Positions 8,276 to 16,486 are shown, numbered from the stretch's first letter. The stretch is 32,402 bases of DNA from Clostridiaceae bacterium (GCA_012520615.1 JAAYNX010000203.1:1-32402), one strand, 5' to 3'. Numbers and translations are program-made. Notes: generated by a model from the sequence alone, not told the origin.

Positions 8276-8490
8276 GGGCCTGCCTAAAAACTATTTATAC
8301 AATGATAAATGAATCCAATTTTTGACTTAGTTTGAACCGCAGTAGATGTCATGTGTGGAGCGGAGCATGGATTGCGGAGCGCCGCGAATAATTTCCGGAT
8401 GAAATTCCTGAGCGGCACACATGACATCTACTAGAGGTTCGGCTGTTGAATTCATAGCAGTGTAACAGCAAAATAGTTTTGAGACTGCCC
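8276..8490. repeat. 215-bp imperfect inverted repeat, MITE-like or large hairpin element
   Basis: The whole interval between the convergent isomerase and rubrerythrin genes folds on itself. The outer ends match inverted: GGGC plus 6-7 variable bases plus AAAACTATTT at 8276-8296 and its complement at 8471-8490. A middle block pairs at 8309-8318 and 8446-8455 (9 of 10). A perfect 17-bp arm, AGTAGATGTCATGTGTG, lies at 8341-8357 with its complement at 8416-8432. The roughly 58-base loop holds smaller hairpins and is more GC-rich than the surroundings. No reading frame fills it. Ends starting GGGC with (T)CTCAAAA-like sequence recall transposon termini, but no clear target duplication is seen. It could also act as a bidirectional terminator. 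Confidence 0.72.
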
Positions 8491-8504
8491 TTGTGTATTA
8501 AGAT

Positions 8505-9098
8505 TTAATAAGTTTCAACAAACAATTCAAAGTGAGCTTGAGCATGTGCGCATGCAGGGCAAAGATCTGGAGCTTCCTCGCCTTCATGTATATATCCGCA
8601 ATTTCCGCATTTCCAGAATACCTTACCGTCTTTTTTGAATACAGTTCCATCCTCTATATTCTTAGCTAATTTATTAAAACGGATCTCATGCTTTTCTTCG
8701 GCAGAGGCAATGCTTCTATAAACCTGTGCTATTTCCGGGAATCCTTCTTTATCTGCAATATCAGCAAATTGCGGATATAGAATGCTCCATTCCTCATTTT
8801 CACCATGGGCAGCAGCCTTGAGATTATCAAGTGTTGTACCTTGAGCTACAGGAAATCCGGCTTGAATTTCAATGTTTTGAGGCAATTCACCATCGAAGCC
8901 TGCCAGCAAGAATTTAAAGAATCTTTTTGCGTGTTCCTTTTCGTTATCAGCTGTTTCACTGAAAATATTTCTAATCTGCTTATAACCCTCTTTATCCGCA
9001 ACAGAGGCATAGAAATTGTAACGATTTCGTGCCTGAGACTCACCTGCGAAGGATTTCATTAGGTTTACTGCGGTTTCTGTTCCTTTTAAGCTTTTCAT
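8505..9098 (-). CDS. rbr: Rubrerythrin
   Basis: A 197-residue protein with an N-terminal ferritin-like diiron domain (Glu20 in AGESQARNRY, the Glu53-x-x-His56 pair, and a second E..EEKH element near residue 130) and a C-terminal rubredoxin-like domain with two Cys-x2-Cys knuckles (CGNC and CPAC) for one iron. It reduces hydrogen peroxide in the cytoplasm of anaerobes, using electrons from rubredoxin or NADH-linked carriers. Length matches classical rubrerythrin. A strong TAGGAGGTAAAT site precedes the ATG. It is monocistronic, with its own promoter at 9130-9158, and the hairpin element ends 14 bases after its stop. Confidence 0.96.
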   Translation of the reverse strand: MKSLKGTETAVNLMKSFAGESQARNRYNFYASVADKEGYKQIRNIFSETADNEKEHAKRFFKFLLAGFDGELPQNIEIQAGFPVAQGTTLDNLKAAAHGENEEWSILYPQFADIADKEGFPEIAQVYRSIASAEEKHEIRFNKLAKNIEDGTVFKKDGKVFWKCGNCGYIHEGEEAPDLCPACAHAQAHFELFVETY

Positions 9099-9129
9099 TT
9101 ATTTACCTCCTAAAAGAAATATTTTCTTT

Positions 9130-9158
9130 ATTTTATCAGAATAAATGCCTTTTAACAA
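9130..9158 (-). promoter_or_regulatory. Promoter of rubrerythrin
   Basis: On the minus strand TTGTTA, a 17-base spacer and TAAAAT, about 30 bases upstream of the rubrerythrin start. Good spacing and near-consensus hexamers. No obvious PerR-type palindrome was recognised. Confidence 0.58.
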
Positions 9159-9211
9159 TTCAATAGAAAAATATTACTCAATAAAAGACCTTATATTCCA
9201 GTAGCTTTATA

Positions 9212-9220
9212 TGATAGAAT
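9212..9220 (+). promoter_or_regulatory. Candidate extended -10 promoter of the flavoprotein gene
   Basis: TGA-TAGAAT fits an extended -10 element 33 bases before the ATG at 9254. The matching -35 is weak, so this is tentative. Confidence 0.35.
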
Positions 9221-9253
9221 TAAACCGACAAATACAATTGTGGGGTTACGATA

Positions 9254-10327
9254 ATGCAATATGACATCGCAATAATAGGCGCAGGGCCTGCAGGAGTTGC
9301 TTTGGCTTCTTTTCTATCCAAGCAGTATAGAATTCTTCTTTTAGACAGACGAGATCTTATTGATGGTGAAAACCAAAAGGCAAAATGTTGTGGAGGGCTT
9401 CTTGCTCCTGATGCACAAAAAATGCTTGGTAGAATGGGGCTTGCTGTGCCTAAAAGTGTTCTTGTAGATCCTCAAATATTTTTAGTACGAACCATAGATT
9501 TTGATAATTATTTAGAAACCTTTTATCAGCGTTACTATTTTAATATGAGCAGATTTTCCTTCGATGAATGGTTAGTTTCTTCAATCCCTGACAATGTTGA
9601 TTTGGCATTAGGTTGCAGGTTTACTTCCTTAGTTGAATGTAAGGATGGGTATGAGCTTGCATTTTTGTATAAAAATAAAATATATACCGAAAGAGTCAAG
9701 CTGATTATTGGTGCGGATGGTGCATGGTCAAAAGTTCGCGACCAGATTTACGGAGAAAATAATAATTTGAAAAAATATATTGCCATACAGGAATGGTTTG
9801 AAACAGATAAAAACCTTCCATATTACGGAGCAATTTTTGATAGTAGCATAACTGATTTTTACTCATGGACTATACCAAAAGAAGGAAAGCTTATTATCGG
9901 CTCTGCGCTTGCGCCGCAAAAAGAGGCCAATAAGAAGTTTGAGAGTTTAAAAAGTAAGCTAAGGGAATATGGTATAGTTTTTGGCAATTGTATTAAAAGA
10001 GAGGGCGCTTATTTAATCAGGCCCACAAGAAAAGACATTGTTACAGGAAATGATCATGCAGCATTAGTTGGAGAAGCAGGTGGCTTTATAAGCCCCAGCT
10101 CCGCCGAGGGAATAAGCTTTGCTTTAAAGAGCGCTTATGCATTAGCTATGAGCCTAAACGAAGGAATAGGGGATTTTCAGAAAAGATATAGAAAAAATCT
10201 TCGTCCTGTTTTAAGGTCTATAACATTCAAGGAATTGAAAAGCCCGGGCATGTATAACAAAACAATTAGAGGTATGGTTATGAAAAGCGGAATACTAAGC
10301 TGTAAACGGCTCTTTAATCAGGATTAG
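9254..10327 (+). CDS. FAD-dependent oxidoreductase, geranylgeranyl reductase-like
   Basis: A 357-residue flavoprotein. The FAD-binding GAGPAG is at residues 9-14, followed by a family-typical KCCGGLLAPDAQ, GADGAWSKVR near residue 155, and the second FAD motif LVGEAGGFISPSSAEGIS near residue 275. These are features of the geranylgeranyl reductase / p-hydroxybenzoate hydroxylase-like family, whose members reduce isoprenoid double bonds or hydroxylate aromatics. The cysteine pair in the CCGG segment is a family hallmark. Its stop overlaps the last 14 bases of the minus-strand glycosyltransferase gene. A link to polyprenyl lipids of the neighbouring operon is inference only; the two are on opposite strands. 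Confidence 0.82.
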   Translation: MQYDIAIIGAGPAGVALASFLSKQYRILLLDRRDLIDGENQKAKCCGGLLAPDAQKMLGRMGLAVPKSVLVDPQIFLVRTIDFDNYLETFYQRYYFNMSRFSFDEWLVSSIPDNVDLALGCRFTSLVECKDGYELAFLYKNKIYTERVKLIIGADGAWSKVRDQIYGENNNLKKYIAIQEWFETDKNLPYYGAIFDSSITDFYSWTIPKEGKLIIGSALAPQKEANKKFESLKSKLREYGIVFGNCIKREGAYLIRPTRKDIVTGNDHAALVGEAGGFISPSSAEGISFALKSAYALAMSLNEGIGDFQKRYRKNLRPVLRSITFKELKSPGMYNKTIRGMVMKSGILSCKRLFNQD

Positions 10328-11300
10328 TGTTTTGTTTGATACTATAACGTGGCCCTTGGCGCTCTTCCATATTTCTTAGCTCGTTGATAATATAGAGGGG
10401 ACGCCCCTTAGCTTCGTCGTATATGCGACCGATATACTCACCGATAATACCTAGCATAAGAAGTATTATGCCATTAAAGAAAAGACTTACCGCAATTAAC
10501 GAGGTCCATCCGGATTGTGATGTTTCAGGGAAGAATAACTTTTGAATGAGTACAGCTATTAAGTAAATAAAGCTGATACCAGAGAGAATAGCACCTATAT
10601 ATGATGCCAATTTAAGCGGTTTATAGGAAAAAGACATAATACCGTCCATTGCAAGCTTAATCATTTTTTTTAGCGGATACTTAGTTTCACCCGCAAAACG
10701 CTCGTTTCGCTCAAACTCTATGGCAATTTGTTTAAAACCAACCCAACTCATTAAGCCTCTGACATATCGGCTACGCTCTGGAAGTTGTTTCAGAGCCTCA
10801 CACACCTTGCGGTCGATTAGCCGAAAATCTCCTGTATCAACGGGTATTTCAACGTTGGTAAGGCTGCGAAGAATCCTGTAATAAGCCTTTGCGGTAAATT
10901 TCTTAAAGGCTGTTTCACCTTGTCGTGATTTTCTTTTTCCATAAACTACGTCATAACCTTCACGCCATTTTTTTATCATATCCGGAATCAACTCGGGAGG
11001 GTCCTGAAGGTCACCATCGATAATAACCATACATTCTCCCGCCGCATAGTCCATACCTGCAGTAATTGCTATTTGATGCCCAAAATTTCGGGCGAAATCT
11101 ATCATTTTAATATTCGTGTCTTTATTGCATAAATCATTTATTATAGCTCTTGTATTATCACGGCTGCCATCATTTATAAAAATGATTTCATAGCCCTCTC
11201 CTATACTACTCATTACTTGGGTTAATCTACGATGAGTTTCTATTATTACAGCTTCCTCATTATACATTGGCACAATTACGGAACATAAAATTTTATCCAT
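10314..11300 (-). CDS. GtrB/DPM1-like polyprenyl-phosphate glycosyltransferase (GT2)
   Basis: A 328-residue family 2 glycosyltransferase. The catalytic domain starts SVIVPMYNEE (residues 7-16), carries FINDGSRDNT at 41-50, the metal/nucleotide motif DGDLQDPPE at 95-103, and continues to about residue 220. Two C-terminal transmembrane segments follow (about 230-255 and 265-290), as in GtrB, YfdH and ArnC-like enzymes. It would transfer a sugar from a nucleotide donor to polyprenyl phosphate on the cytoplasmic face. It is the last gene of the minus-strand operon, 39 bases after the flavoprotein gene, with TAGGAGG before the ATG. Together with the GtrA protein and two GT-C enzymes it suggests lipid-linked sugar supply. 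The sugar is unknown. Confidence 0.9.
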   Translation of the reverse strand: MDKILCSVIVPMYNEEAVIIETHRRLTQVMSSIGEGYEIIFINDGSRDNTRAIINDLCNKDTNIKMIDFARNFGHQIAITAGMDYAAGECMVIIDGDLQDPPELIPDMIKKWREGYDVVYGKRKSRQGETAFKKFTAKAYYRILRSLTNVEIPVDTGDFRLIDRKVCEALKQLPERSRYVRGLMSWVGFKQIAIEFERNERFAGETKYPLKKMIKLAMDGIMSFSYKPLKLASYIGAILSGISFIYLIAVLIQKLFFPETSQSGWTSLIAVSLFFNGIILLMLGIIGEYIGRIYDEAKGRPLYIINELRNMEERQGPRYSIKQNTNPD

Positions 11301-11339
11301 GACAGCCTCCTAAAATGCAATGTTTCACCAATTAGTATA

Positions 11340-12731
11340 CTATAAATTTTCCAGTATTTCATTTGCTGCTTTTTCTCCTAATCTTACCGCATAGTTCAAT
11401 CCTCTGTCCTCTGGGTATATTTGCGGCATTGAAGCCAAATAAAGTCCTTCTATCGGAGTTTTTATAGCCGGCATTTTTTTGCCATAATCAAGCGTAATGA
11501 CAGGTTGTGCAAATGGTGCCCGACTTAAAGTGATATTCTTTATAATGCCATCTTTAATATCAGGAAATACCTTTTTTAATCCCTTAATAAATTTTTTGAT
11601 TACACATTGATCCGGTGCAGAATATAAAGGATTAGAAACATCCAAGTACCTGGAAAGATATACAATATGAGAATCGTAACCTCTCAATCCTACTAGATTC
11701 GTATGCTCAACTATGAGAACGAAGGGTAAACCTTCTTGCGCTACAGTAATCCAATAATATGGTGAAAGGCTCTCTGAAAGCTCTAAAATAAGACAAATGT
11801 TCGCTTTATAGGCAATACTATTGAGTGATTTTTTATAATGAGCCAAATGGTTTTCTTCATCTTTTGGTTGATGGGCAGGGCTTTCTATCGCTGATGGGGG
11901 ATTTTTCCCCGCTTCGAGGTTTAATAAATCAGTTCCTGCAGAATCTTGTAAAACACTTGAAAGGATGGTTGGCGAGCTTGTAAACAATACCTTATCATAG
12001 CTAGCTTTAGAATCTTGTGTTAAAACTTCAAACAAATCTTTTTCAGCCTTGCTTATTTTCGTGACCTCTTTATTTAACAGTATATTTCCGCCATTTTTAA
12101 TTATTTGTTCTCCTATTTTATCTATAACACTTTTAAAAGCTCCGTCTATATAACCTAGCATCTCTTTGTTTAAACTCTTTCCTCTTGAAGTACCCCGAAG
12201 CTTAAGCTTATTCCAAATCCATGTGCCGGAGATACTATTGCTATCAAAATCAAATTTAGATTTAATAAGAGGCTCCCATACCTTTTCCCAGACATCTTTC
12301 CCTGACCGCTTAATAATCCATTCTTTGGCGGTAATCGATTCAAAGGTTGAGTAGTCATTAATAAATCTTGAACAGAGTACCATGATGCCCATACGAATCC
12401 TAGAAATCAATGAAAGGGGCTTAAAAAGCAAAAGATCAAGAGGTGTAGTAAAAGGGTAGAGGTTATCATTAATATAAATTGCATTTTTAGGTTCGTACCA
12501 ATTAATCAGGTTATTTATATTAAGCTCATCAATTAGAGCCAGAAATTCAGAATCGCTTACAAAGATATGATGATAAAAGCGGTCTATGGCTTCAGATCCA
12601 ATATTCACCGAAGATGATAATCCTCCTAAATAATTTTCTTTTTCATATAGAGTAACTTTATGTCCGCTTTGCGATAGTCTTAAACCGGCGGTCAAACCGG
12701 TCAAACCCGCTCCTATAATTGCTATATTCAT
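11340..12731 (-). CDS. FAD-dependent amine-oxidase-fold protein (UGM/protoporphyrinogen-oxidase-like)
   Basis: A 463-residue flavoprotein with the N-terminal dinucleotide-binding motif IAIIGAGLTGLTAG (about residues 3-16), YEKENYLGGLSSS near 33-45, and a C-terminal FAD segment (LYLASMPQIYPEDRGLNYAVRLG). Proteins of this type recur in glycan clusters beside GT2 and GtrA genes; the fold is shared with UDP-galactopyranose mutase and amine oxidases. The substrate is not known, but a lipid-linked or nucleotide sugar would suit the context. About residues 260-295 form a polar, low-complexity stretch between two well-structured segments, apparently an inserted loop. It lies 15 bases after the GtrA gene in the same operon. 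Confidence 0.8.
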   Translation of the reverse strand: MNIAIIGAGLTGLTAGLRLSQSGHKVTLYEKENYLGGLSSSVNIGSEAIDRFYHHIFVSDSEFLALIDELNINNLINWYEPKNAIYINDNLYPFTTPLDLLLFKPLSLISRIRMGIMVLCSRFINDYSTFESITAKEWIIKRSGKDVWEKVWEPLIKSKFDFDSNSISGTWIWNKLKLRGTSRGKSLNKEMLGYIDGAFKSVIDKIGEQIIKNGGNILLNKEVTKISKAEKDLFEVLTQDSKASYDKVLFTSSPTILSSVLQDSAGTDLLNLEAGKNPPSAIESPAHQPKDEENHLAHYKKSLNSIAYKANICLILELSESLSPYYWITVAQEGLPFVLIVEHTNLVGLRGYDSHIVYLSRYLDVSNPLYSAPDQCVIKKFIKGLKKVFPDIKDGIIKNITLSRAPFAQPVITLDYGKKMPAIKTPIEGLYLASMPQIYPEDRGLNYAVRLGEKAANEILENL

Positions 12732-12746
12732 AATATCCGTCCTGTT

Positions 12747-13205
12747 TTATTTATATATTACTTTTTTATAAAGGATGAAGTTCCATGAAATTATAAAGAA
12801 CATAATCAAAATTTTGGGAAGATATAATACCTGCCAAGATCCTTCTCCGCTTAAGACAGCTAAAATATAACGGATTGCGGAAAACAGCAATATATTGCCC
12901 ACTATCAGATTGAAGAAGAAAAGAATACCATATAGAATTAACTGCCTTTTAAAGTTTGTTTTTGATTTGAATGAAAAGAACTTGTTTAGCAGAAAATTCA
13001 GCCAGAATATAATGGTATAGACCAAAATATTAACCATTACTTCACCTATTGGTATTATATTTCTGAGTACAATAAAAAGGGTATATTCAATTGAAAAGCA
13101 AAGCACTCCAACAAAAATATACCTGAAAAATTGAGCCAGCGAATCAGGGGTAAAAAGTTTTTTCAGTATTGGCAGAGTGCAAAGCCATTCTAATAGATTT
13201 TTCAT
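12747..13205 (-). CDS. GtrA-family membrane protein
   Basis: A 152-residue protein with four predicted transmembrane helices, beginning at about residue 22 with FFRYIFVGVLCFSIEYTLF, which is typical of GtrA. Members are thought to flip or help transfer polyprenyl-phosphate-linked sugars across the membrane, usually paired with a GtrB-like glycosyltransferase. That partner is present two genes downstream in the same operon. The start has GGAGGTTAATCAC a few bases upstream. The gap to the preceding membrane glycosyltransferase gene is 18 bases. Confidence 0.88.
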   Translation of the reverse strand: MKNLLEWLCTLPILKKLFTPDSLAQFFRYIFVGVLCFSIEYTLFIVLRNIIPIGEVMVNILVYTIIFWLNFLLNKFFSFKSKTNFKRQLILYGILFFFNLIVGNILLFSAIRYILAVLSGEGSWQVLYLPKILIMFFIISWNFILYKKVIYK

Positions 13206-13223
13206 TTGTGATTAACCTCCAAA

Positions 13224-15050
13224 TTACCATTCCCAACGAGGGAGAAGCTGTATTATATTTAAATATACTCTAGGAACCTCAAGCCCCGATAATAGCGGGT
13301 AATAAATAATGAACAACAATAAGAACACTATTAAAAAGATTTCTGTGAATTTGCGGCTAATTATATTCTTTTCTTCTAAATATCTAAAAAGAATACCAAC
13401 CATTAATATGAGAAAGGGAATACAGGAAAAATAGTGGTATATAAAAGTAATTTTTCTCGGAGCAATGACCCAAGGTAGGTATTGCGATAAATAACCTATT
13501 ACAGGAAACAATAACAGCTTGTTTTCGCCAAGAAAGTTTCTTTTCTTAAAAAGGCTTGCCAGTAAAGACCATAGTATTATAAAAAACGCAACAAAACCAA
13601 TCCAGAACAGCAATGGATGACCAAAACCGGCGATAGCAGCTCCCCAATTAGCAGGAAGTAAAGCCCCCTGAAAATAGAAAATAGGGCGTATATCCAAAGG
13701 CCATTCATACCATGGTGAAGCATAGGGATGAGATTCAACAACACCCTTATGATATTCAAACATACTTTTAACCGACGCTAATACCGATTCTAGAAGGCTT
13801 ATGTTATTTTCTTTATAGTCTATGGGAATAAAAGATAAAACATATATGGTAATAGGAATAACAATAAAGAATATAATGCAGAACAGGCATGTTAAGAAAA
13901 AATATTTACTTAACCAACCACTAAGTTCTTTAGATTTAATTTTTCTTGAAATTCCTTCATTATTAATTCTCAAATTTAATTGATTATTAAGATCATTATA
14001 CTCATAACCTCTTGATAAGAAAAACAGTATTGCCAGACCTGAGGCTCCATAGAGTGCAATCCATTTTGTTGCCCCGCCCAGACCAAGAAAGATACCACTC
14101 AATAGTAGGGGAATTATGGATTTAAAAAATCCACGTTCATAAGATTTAGAATCATAGTAATCAAACATAAAATAGAACATCATCATTATAAATAATACAG
14201 TATAGCTGTCTATGGTGGCTAGACGAGTCTGAGTAAAATGCATAAAGTCAAACATCATTAAGTAAGTGCAGAAAAATGCCCAGAAGGTGTTTTTAAAGAA
14301 ACGCTTAGCAATAATATACATCAAGGGAATCATAGCTGCACCAAATAGGGTTCCCATGATTCTCCAGCCGAAAGGATTCATACCAAAGATACTTATTCCA
14401 AAAGCTATAATGGTTTTACCAAGGGGAGGATGAGTGTTTTCATAAAGGATATCCCGTTTCTCAAGCTGTTCTAAAGCAGTTCGTGGAAAATAAATCTCGT
14501 CAAAATAAGTGCCGTTTAAAACAGTCGGGCGATCGGGAACCAACTCTTGCTCATCAAACAATTTTTCGACACCCACAGTTGATGGTTCTGTTGTTGTAGT
14601 AAATCCGGTCAATAGATTCTCACCGCTAAAAAAACCGATTTCAAGGTACTCGGCTTTGTAAAATCTGTTTTTATCGTGTTCTATATCAGTTCTTAAATAT
14701 CTGTTTGTAAATCTTAGCTTATCGGTTGTTACAGTATCAGTGGTATAATGCCATTTAAATACCGACTTCATATCCAGATAGGAATAAGGTTTAAATTCTC
14801 CATCTTGATTAGCCTCTATTTCCAAACTTCCAAAACAGCCCCATTCATGCCCAAGACCGCCAAATAACATGATTTTATCAATAGTAACTTCCTTACCAAA
14901 ATCAACTACAAAACTTTCGTTCAGAGTATTGGGTTCCCAACCGGATTTTGGAGCATCAAAAGAGCCGAGATTAATCAATGCAATAATCAAATATATAATA
15001 GTCATTATTGTCATAATTATTGTATCTTTTTTATTTATCTTTCCAGTCAT
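13224..15050 (-). CDS. PMT-like GT-C glycosyltransferase (GT39) with beta-sandwich-like insert
   Basis: A 608-residue polytopic membrane protein. TM1 is about residues 10-29. The usual catalytic Asp-Glu of the first extracytoplasmic loop is Asp184-Glu185 (TYFDEIYFPRT), followed by NTHPPLGK, as in protein O-mannosyltransferases and related GT39 enzymes. Between TM1 and this site lies an extra domain of about 150 residues, with SFVVDFGKEVTIDKIMLFGG and later LEIEANQDGEF and LRFTNRYLR; this resembles an F5/8 type C (discoidin) sugar-binding sandwich. The protein likely moves a sugar from a polyprenyl phosphate carrier onto a protein or glycan outside the cell. Its ATG overlaps the stop of the upstream gene (ATGA), so the two are translationally coupled. 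Confidence 0.87.
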   Translation of the reverse strand: MTGKINKKDTIIMTIMTIIYLIIALINLGSFDAPKSGWEPNTLNESFVVDFGKEVTIDKIMLFGGLGHEWGCFGSLEIEANQDGEFKPYSYLDMKSVFKWHYTTDTVTTDKLRFTNRYLRTDIEHDKNRFYKAEYLEIGFFSGENLLTGFTTTTEPSTVGVEKLFDEQELVPDRPTVLNGTYFDEIYFPRTALEQLEKRDILYENTHPPLGKTIIAFGISIFGMNPFGWRIMGTLFGAAMIPLMYIIAKRFFKNTFWAFFCTYLMMFDFMHFTQTRLATIDSYTVLFIMMMFYFMFDYYDSKSYERGFFKSIIPLLLSGIFLGLGGATKWIALYGASGLAILFFLSRGYEYNDLNNQLNLRINNEGISRKIKSKELSGWLSKYFFLTCLFCIIFFIVIPITIYVLSFIPIDYKENNISLLESVLASVKSMFEYHKGVVESHPYASPWYEWPLDIRPIFYFQGALLPANWGAAIAGFGHPLLFWIGFVAFFIILWSLLASLFKKRNFLGENKLLLFPVIGYLSQYLPWVIAPRKITFIYHYFSCIPFLILMVGILFRYLEEKNIISRKFTEIFLIVFLLLFIIYYPLLSGLEVPRVYLNIIQLLPRWEW

Positions 15051-16348
15051 GGTTTATCTCCTCTTATGTGTTTGTTAGGTTTTATAAAAGCTATATAACC
15101 TTGATAAATAGAAACCGCATAGCTTGCAAGTACCAAGAATGAAAAAAGAAATGCAAGGCCATCCCGGCGTTCTAACCAATATATTTCTCTAAAAGAGATT
15201 ATATACAAATATAGTTGATTTATAAATACCGAAAAGCTGACTAGAGCAAGTGGAAGCAAATGTCTTAGTTTATATACACAGGCTAATGTAATAAAAATTA
15301 TAGCAGGCAACAGGTAGCGCTCGTGCATTTTTGTCATGAAAAAGAAGGCACTGAACTGAACAAGGTAAGAAAAATAAGCTATTGCATATGTTGACGCCTT
15401 ACCTTTTGATAAGCAAATAAACGCATATATAGTTCCTGCAATCATTAAAATATTACCCCAGGTAAAATAGTTTAGACCTAAAAAAGGGAGAACATCAGGC
15501 TGAATTTGCCCTTTGAGGAGAAACCAAAAATTAAAAGCATTAGCTGTGGCATATGGATAATCTTTTATGCTGTTAAAATATAGCTCAAATAGCCAATAAA
15601 GCGGATCAATAAAAGAAGGAAGTTTATTTGCCAGGCTTGTAGGCAAATAGAACGGCAGAACGATTGCATAGTATAAAAAAAGCCCTGATAATATCCCTGT
15701 AATTAATCGGACAAAAGATTTTAAATCTAATCTGAAATCTCTAAAGTAGAGATATATTACAACCGGTAATAGCAGTCCGCTTTGAGGCTTTGTTAAAACC
15801 GAAATAAGAAAAAGCAAAGCGGCGAGGTTGTGTTTTTTGTAAACAAAGAGTGTAAGAACCCCTATAAGCATAGTTGCCGGAATAGAATCAAATTGCCCCC
15901 AGACCGATGAATTGAAAAAAACTCCGGGATTTACTAAGTATAGTAAAGCCAAAAATGTACCCGATTTTATTCTGTTTTCCTTCCTAGAAATTATAATTAG
16001 AAGCCAAGCGCCTATAAACTCGAATAAAACTGACCAAAGCTTTATAAGATATGCGTGTAAAGCTGGTGAAACCGAAAAATTATTTGCAATTATTCCGGTT
16101 AACCATAAAAAATACTGAAAAAAAGGTGCATATACTACATGAAAGCCAGATGAACCATAGAATTGAGAAGGCCCGTATTCAGCCAAATACTTGCTCCAAG
16201 CAACATAGCCGGCCATATCAATAGGGTAAGGTTTTATACAGGTTATAATAATACGAAAAATAACAATAAGAAATGAAGCGAGTATAAACATTTCAGAGTT
16301 TTTTTTGTTATAATTACTATGATTAATTTTGAGGCTTGTTTTCTGCAC
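15047..16348 (-). CDS. GT-C membrane glycosyltransferase (GT87/DUF2029-like)
   Basis: A 433-residue protein with about ten hydrophobic segments. The first extracytoplasmic loop carries YPIDMAGYVAWS, with a candidate catalytic Asp44, and later motifs are NPGVFFNSSVWGQFDS (about 140-155) and TKMHERYLLPA near residue 345. Both are typical of GT-C mannosyltransferase-like enzymes that use polyprenyl-phosphate sugars. It is the first gene of the minus-strand operon. The start is GTG at 16348-16346, chosen because CGGAGG precedes it by six bases; no better ATG is available. The 3' end overlaps the next gene by four bases. Donor and acceptor are unknown. Confidence 0.82.
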   Translation of the reverse strand: MQKTSLKINHSNYNKKNSEMFILASFLIVIFRIIITCIKPYPIDMAGYVAWSKYLAEYGPSQFYGSSGFHVVYAPFFQYFLWLTGIIANNFSVSPALHAYLIKLWSVLFEFIGAWLLIIISRKENRIKSGTFLALLYLVNPGVFFNSSVWGQFDSIPATMLIGVLTLFVYKKHNLAALLFLISVLTKPQSGLLLPVVIYLYFRDFRLDLKSFVRLITGILSGLFLYYAIVLPFYLPTSLANKLPSFIDPLYWLFELYFNSIKDYPYATANAFNFWFLLKGQIQPDVLPFLGLNYFTWGNILMIAGTIYAFICLSKGKASTYAIAYFSYLVQFSAFFFMTKMHERYLLPAIIFITLACVYKLRHLLPLALVSFSVFINQLYLYIISFREIYWLERRDGLAFLFSFLVLASYAVSIYQGYIAFIKPNKHIRGDKP

Positions 16349-16391
16349 GGTATCCTCCGTAGGTTAAGTTTCATTATTATATACCATACTC

Positions 16392-16420
16392 TTTATAGCA
16401 TGTGTATCATTGTAAAACAA
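16392..16420 (-). promoter_or_regulatory. Promoter of the glycosylation operon (proximal)
   Basis: On the minus strand TTGTTT, a 17-base spacer and TATAAA, with the start site expected near 16385, about 40 bases before the GTG start. It lies downstream of the terminator-like hairpin at 16429-16486, so it can drive the operon independently of upstream transcription. Confidence 0.5.
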
Positions 16421-16428
16421 AAACAAGC

Positions 16429-16486
16429 AAAAAAAAAGCACCATAGGGATTTATTTATAAAATAATAGCAATCCTAATTTTGGTGC
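16429..16486 (-). terminator. Rho-independent terminator in the leader of the glycosylation operon
   Basis: On the minus strand the arm GCACCAAAATTAGGATT pairs imperfectly with AATCCCTATGGTGC (six outer pairs, a four-base bulge, then four and three pairs), followed by nine Ts. The plus-strand side has no T run, so it acts on minus-strand transcription only. No minus-strand gene precedes it, which makes it either an attenuator or the end of a small RNA. Confidence 0.6.

Noticed and set aside
8276-8490. Complete insertion sequence
   Set aside because: The inverted repeat has no transposase reading frame and no clear target duplication, so only a MITE-like or hairpin element is supported.
8805-9062. 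Plus-strand open frame of 85 codons inside rubrerythrin
   Set aside because: It is the complement of a fully assigned rubrerythrin gene with no start signals.
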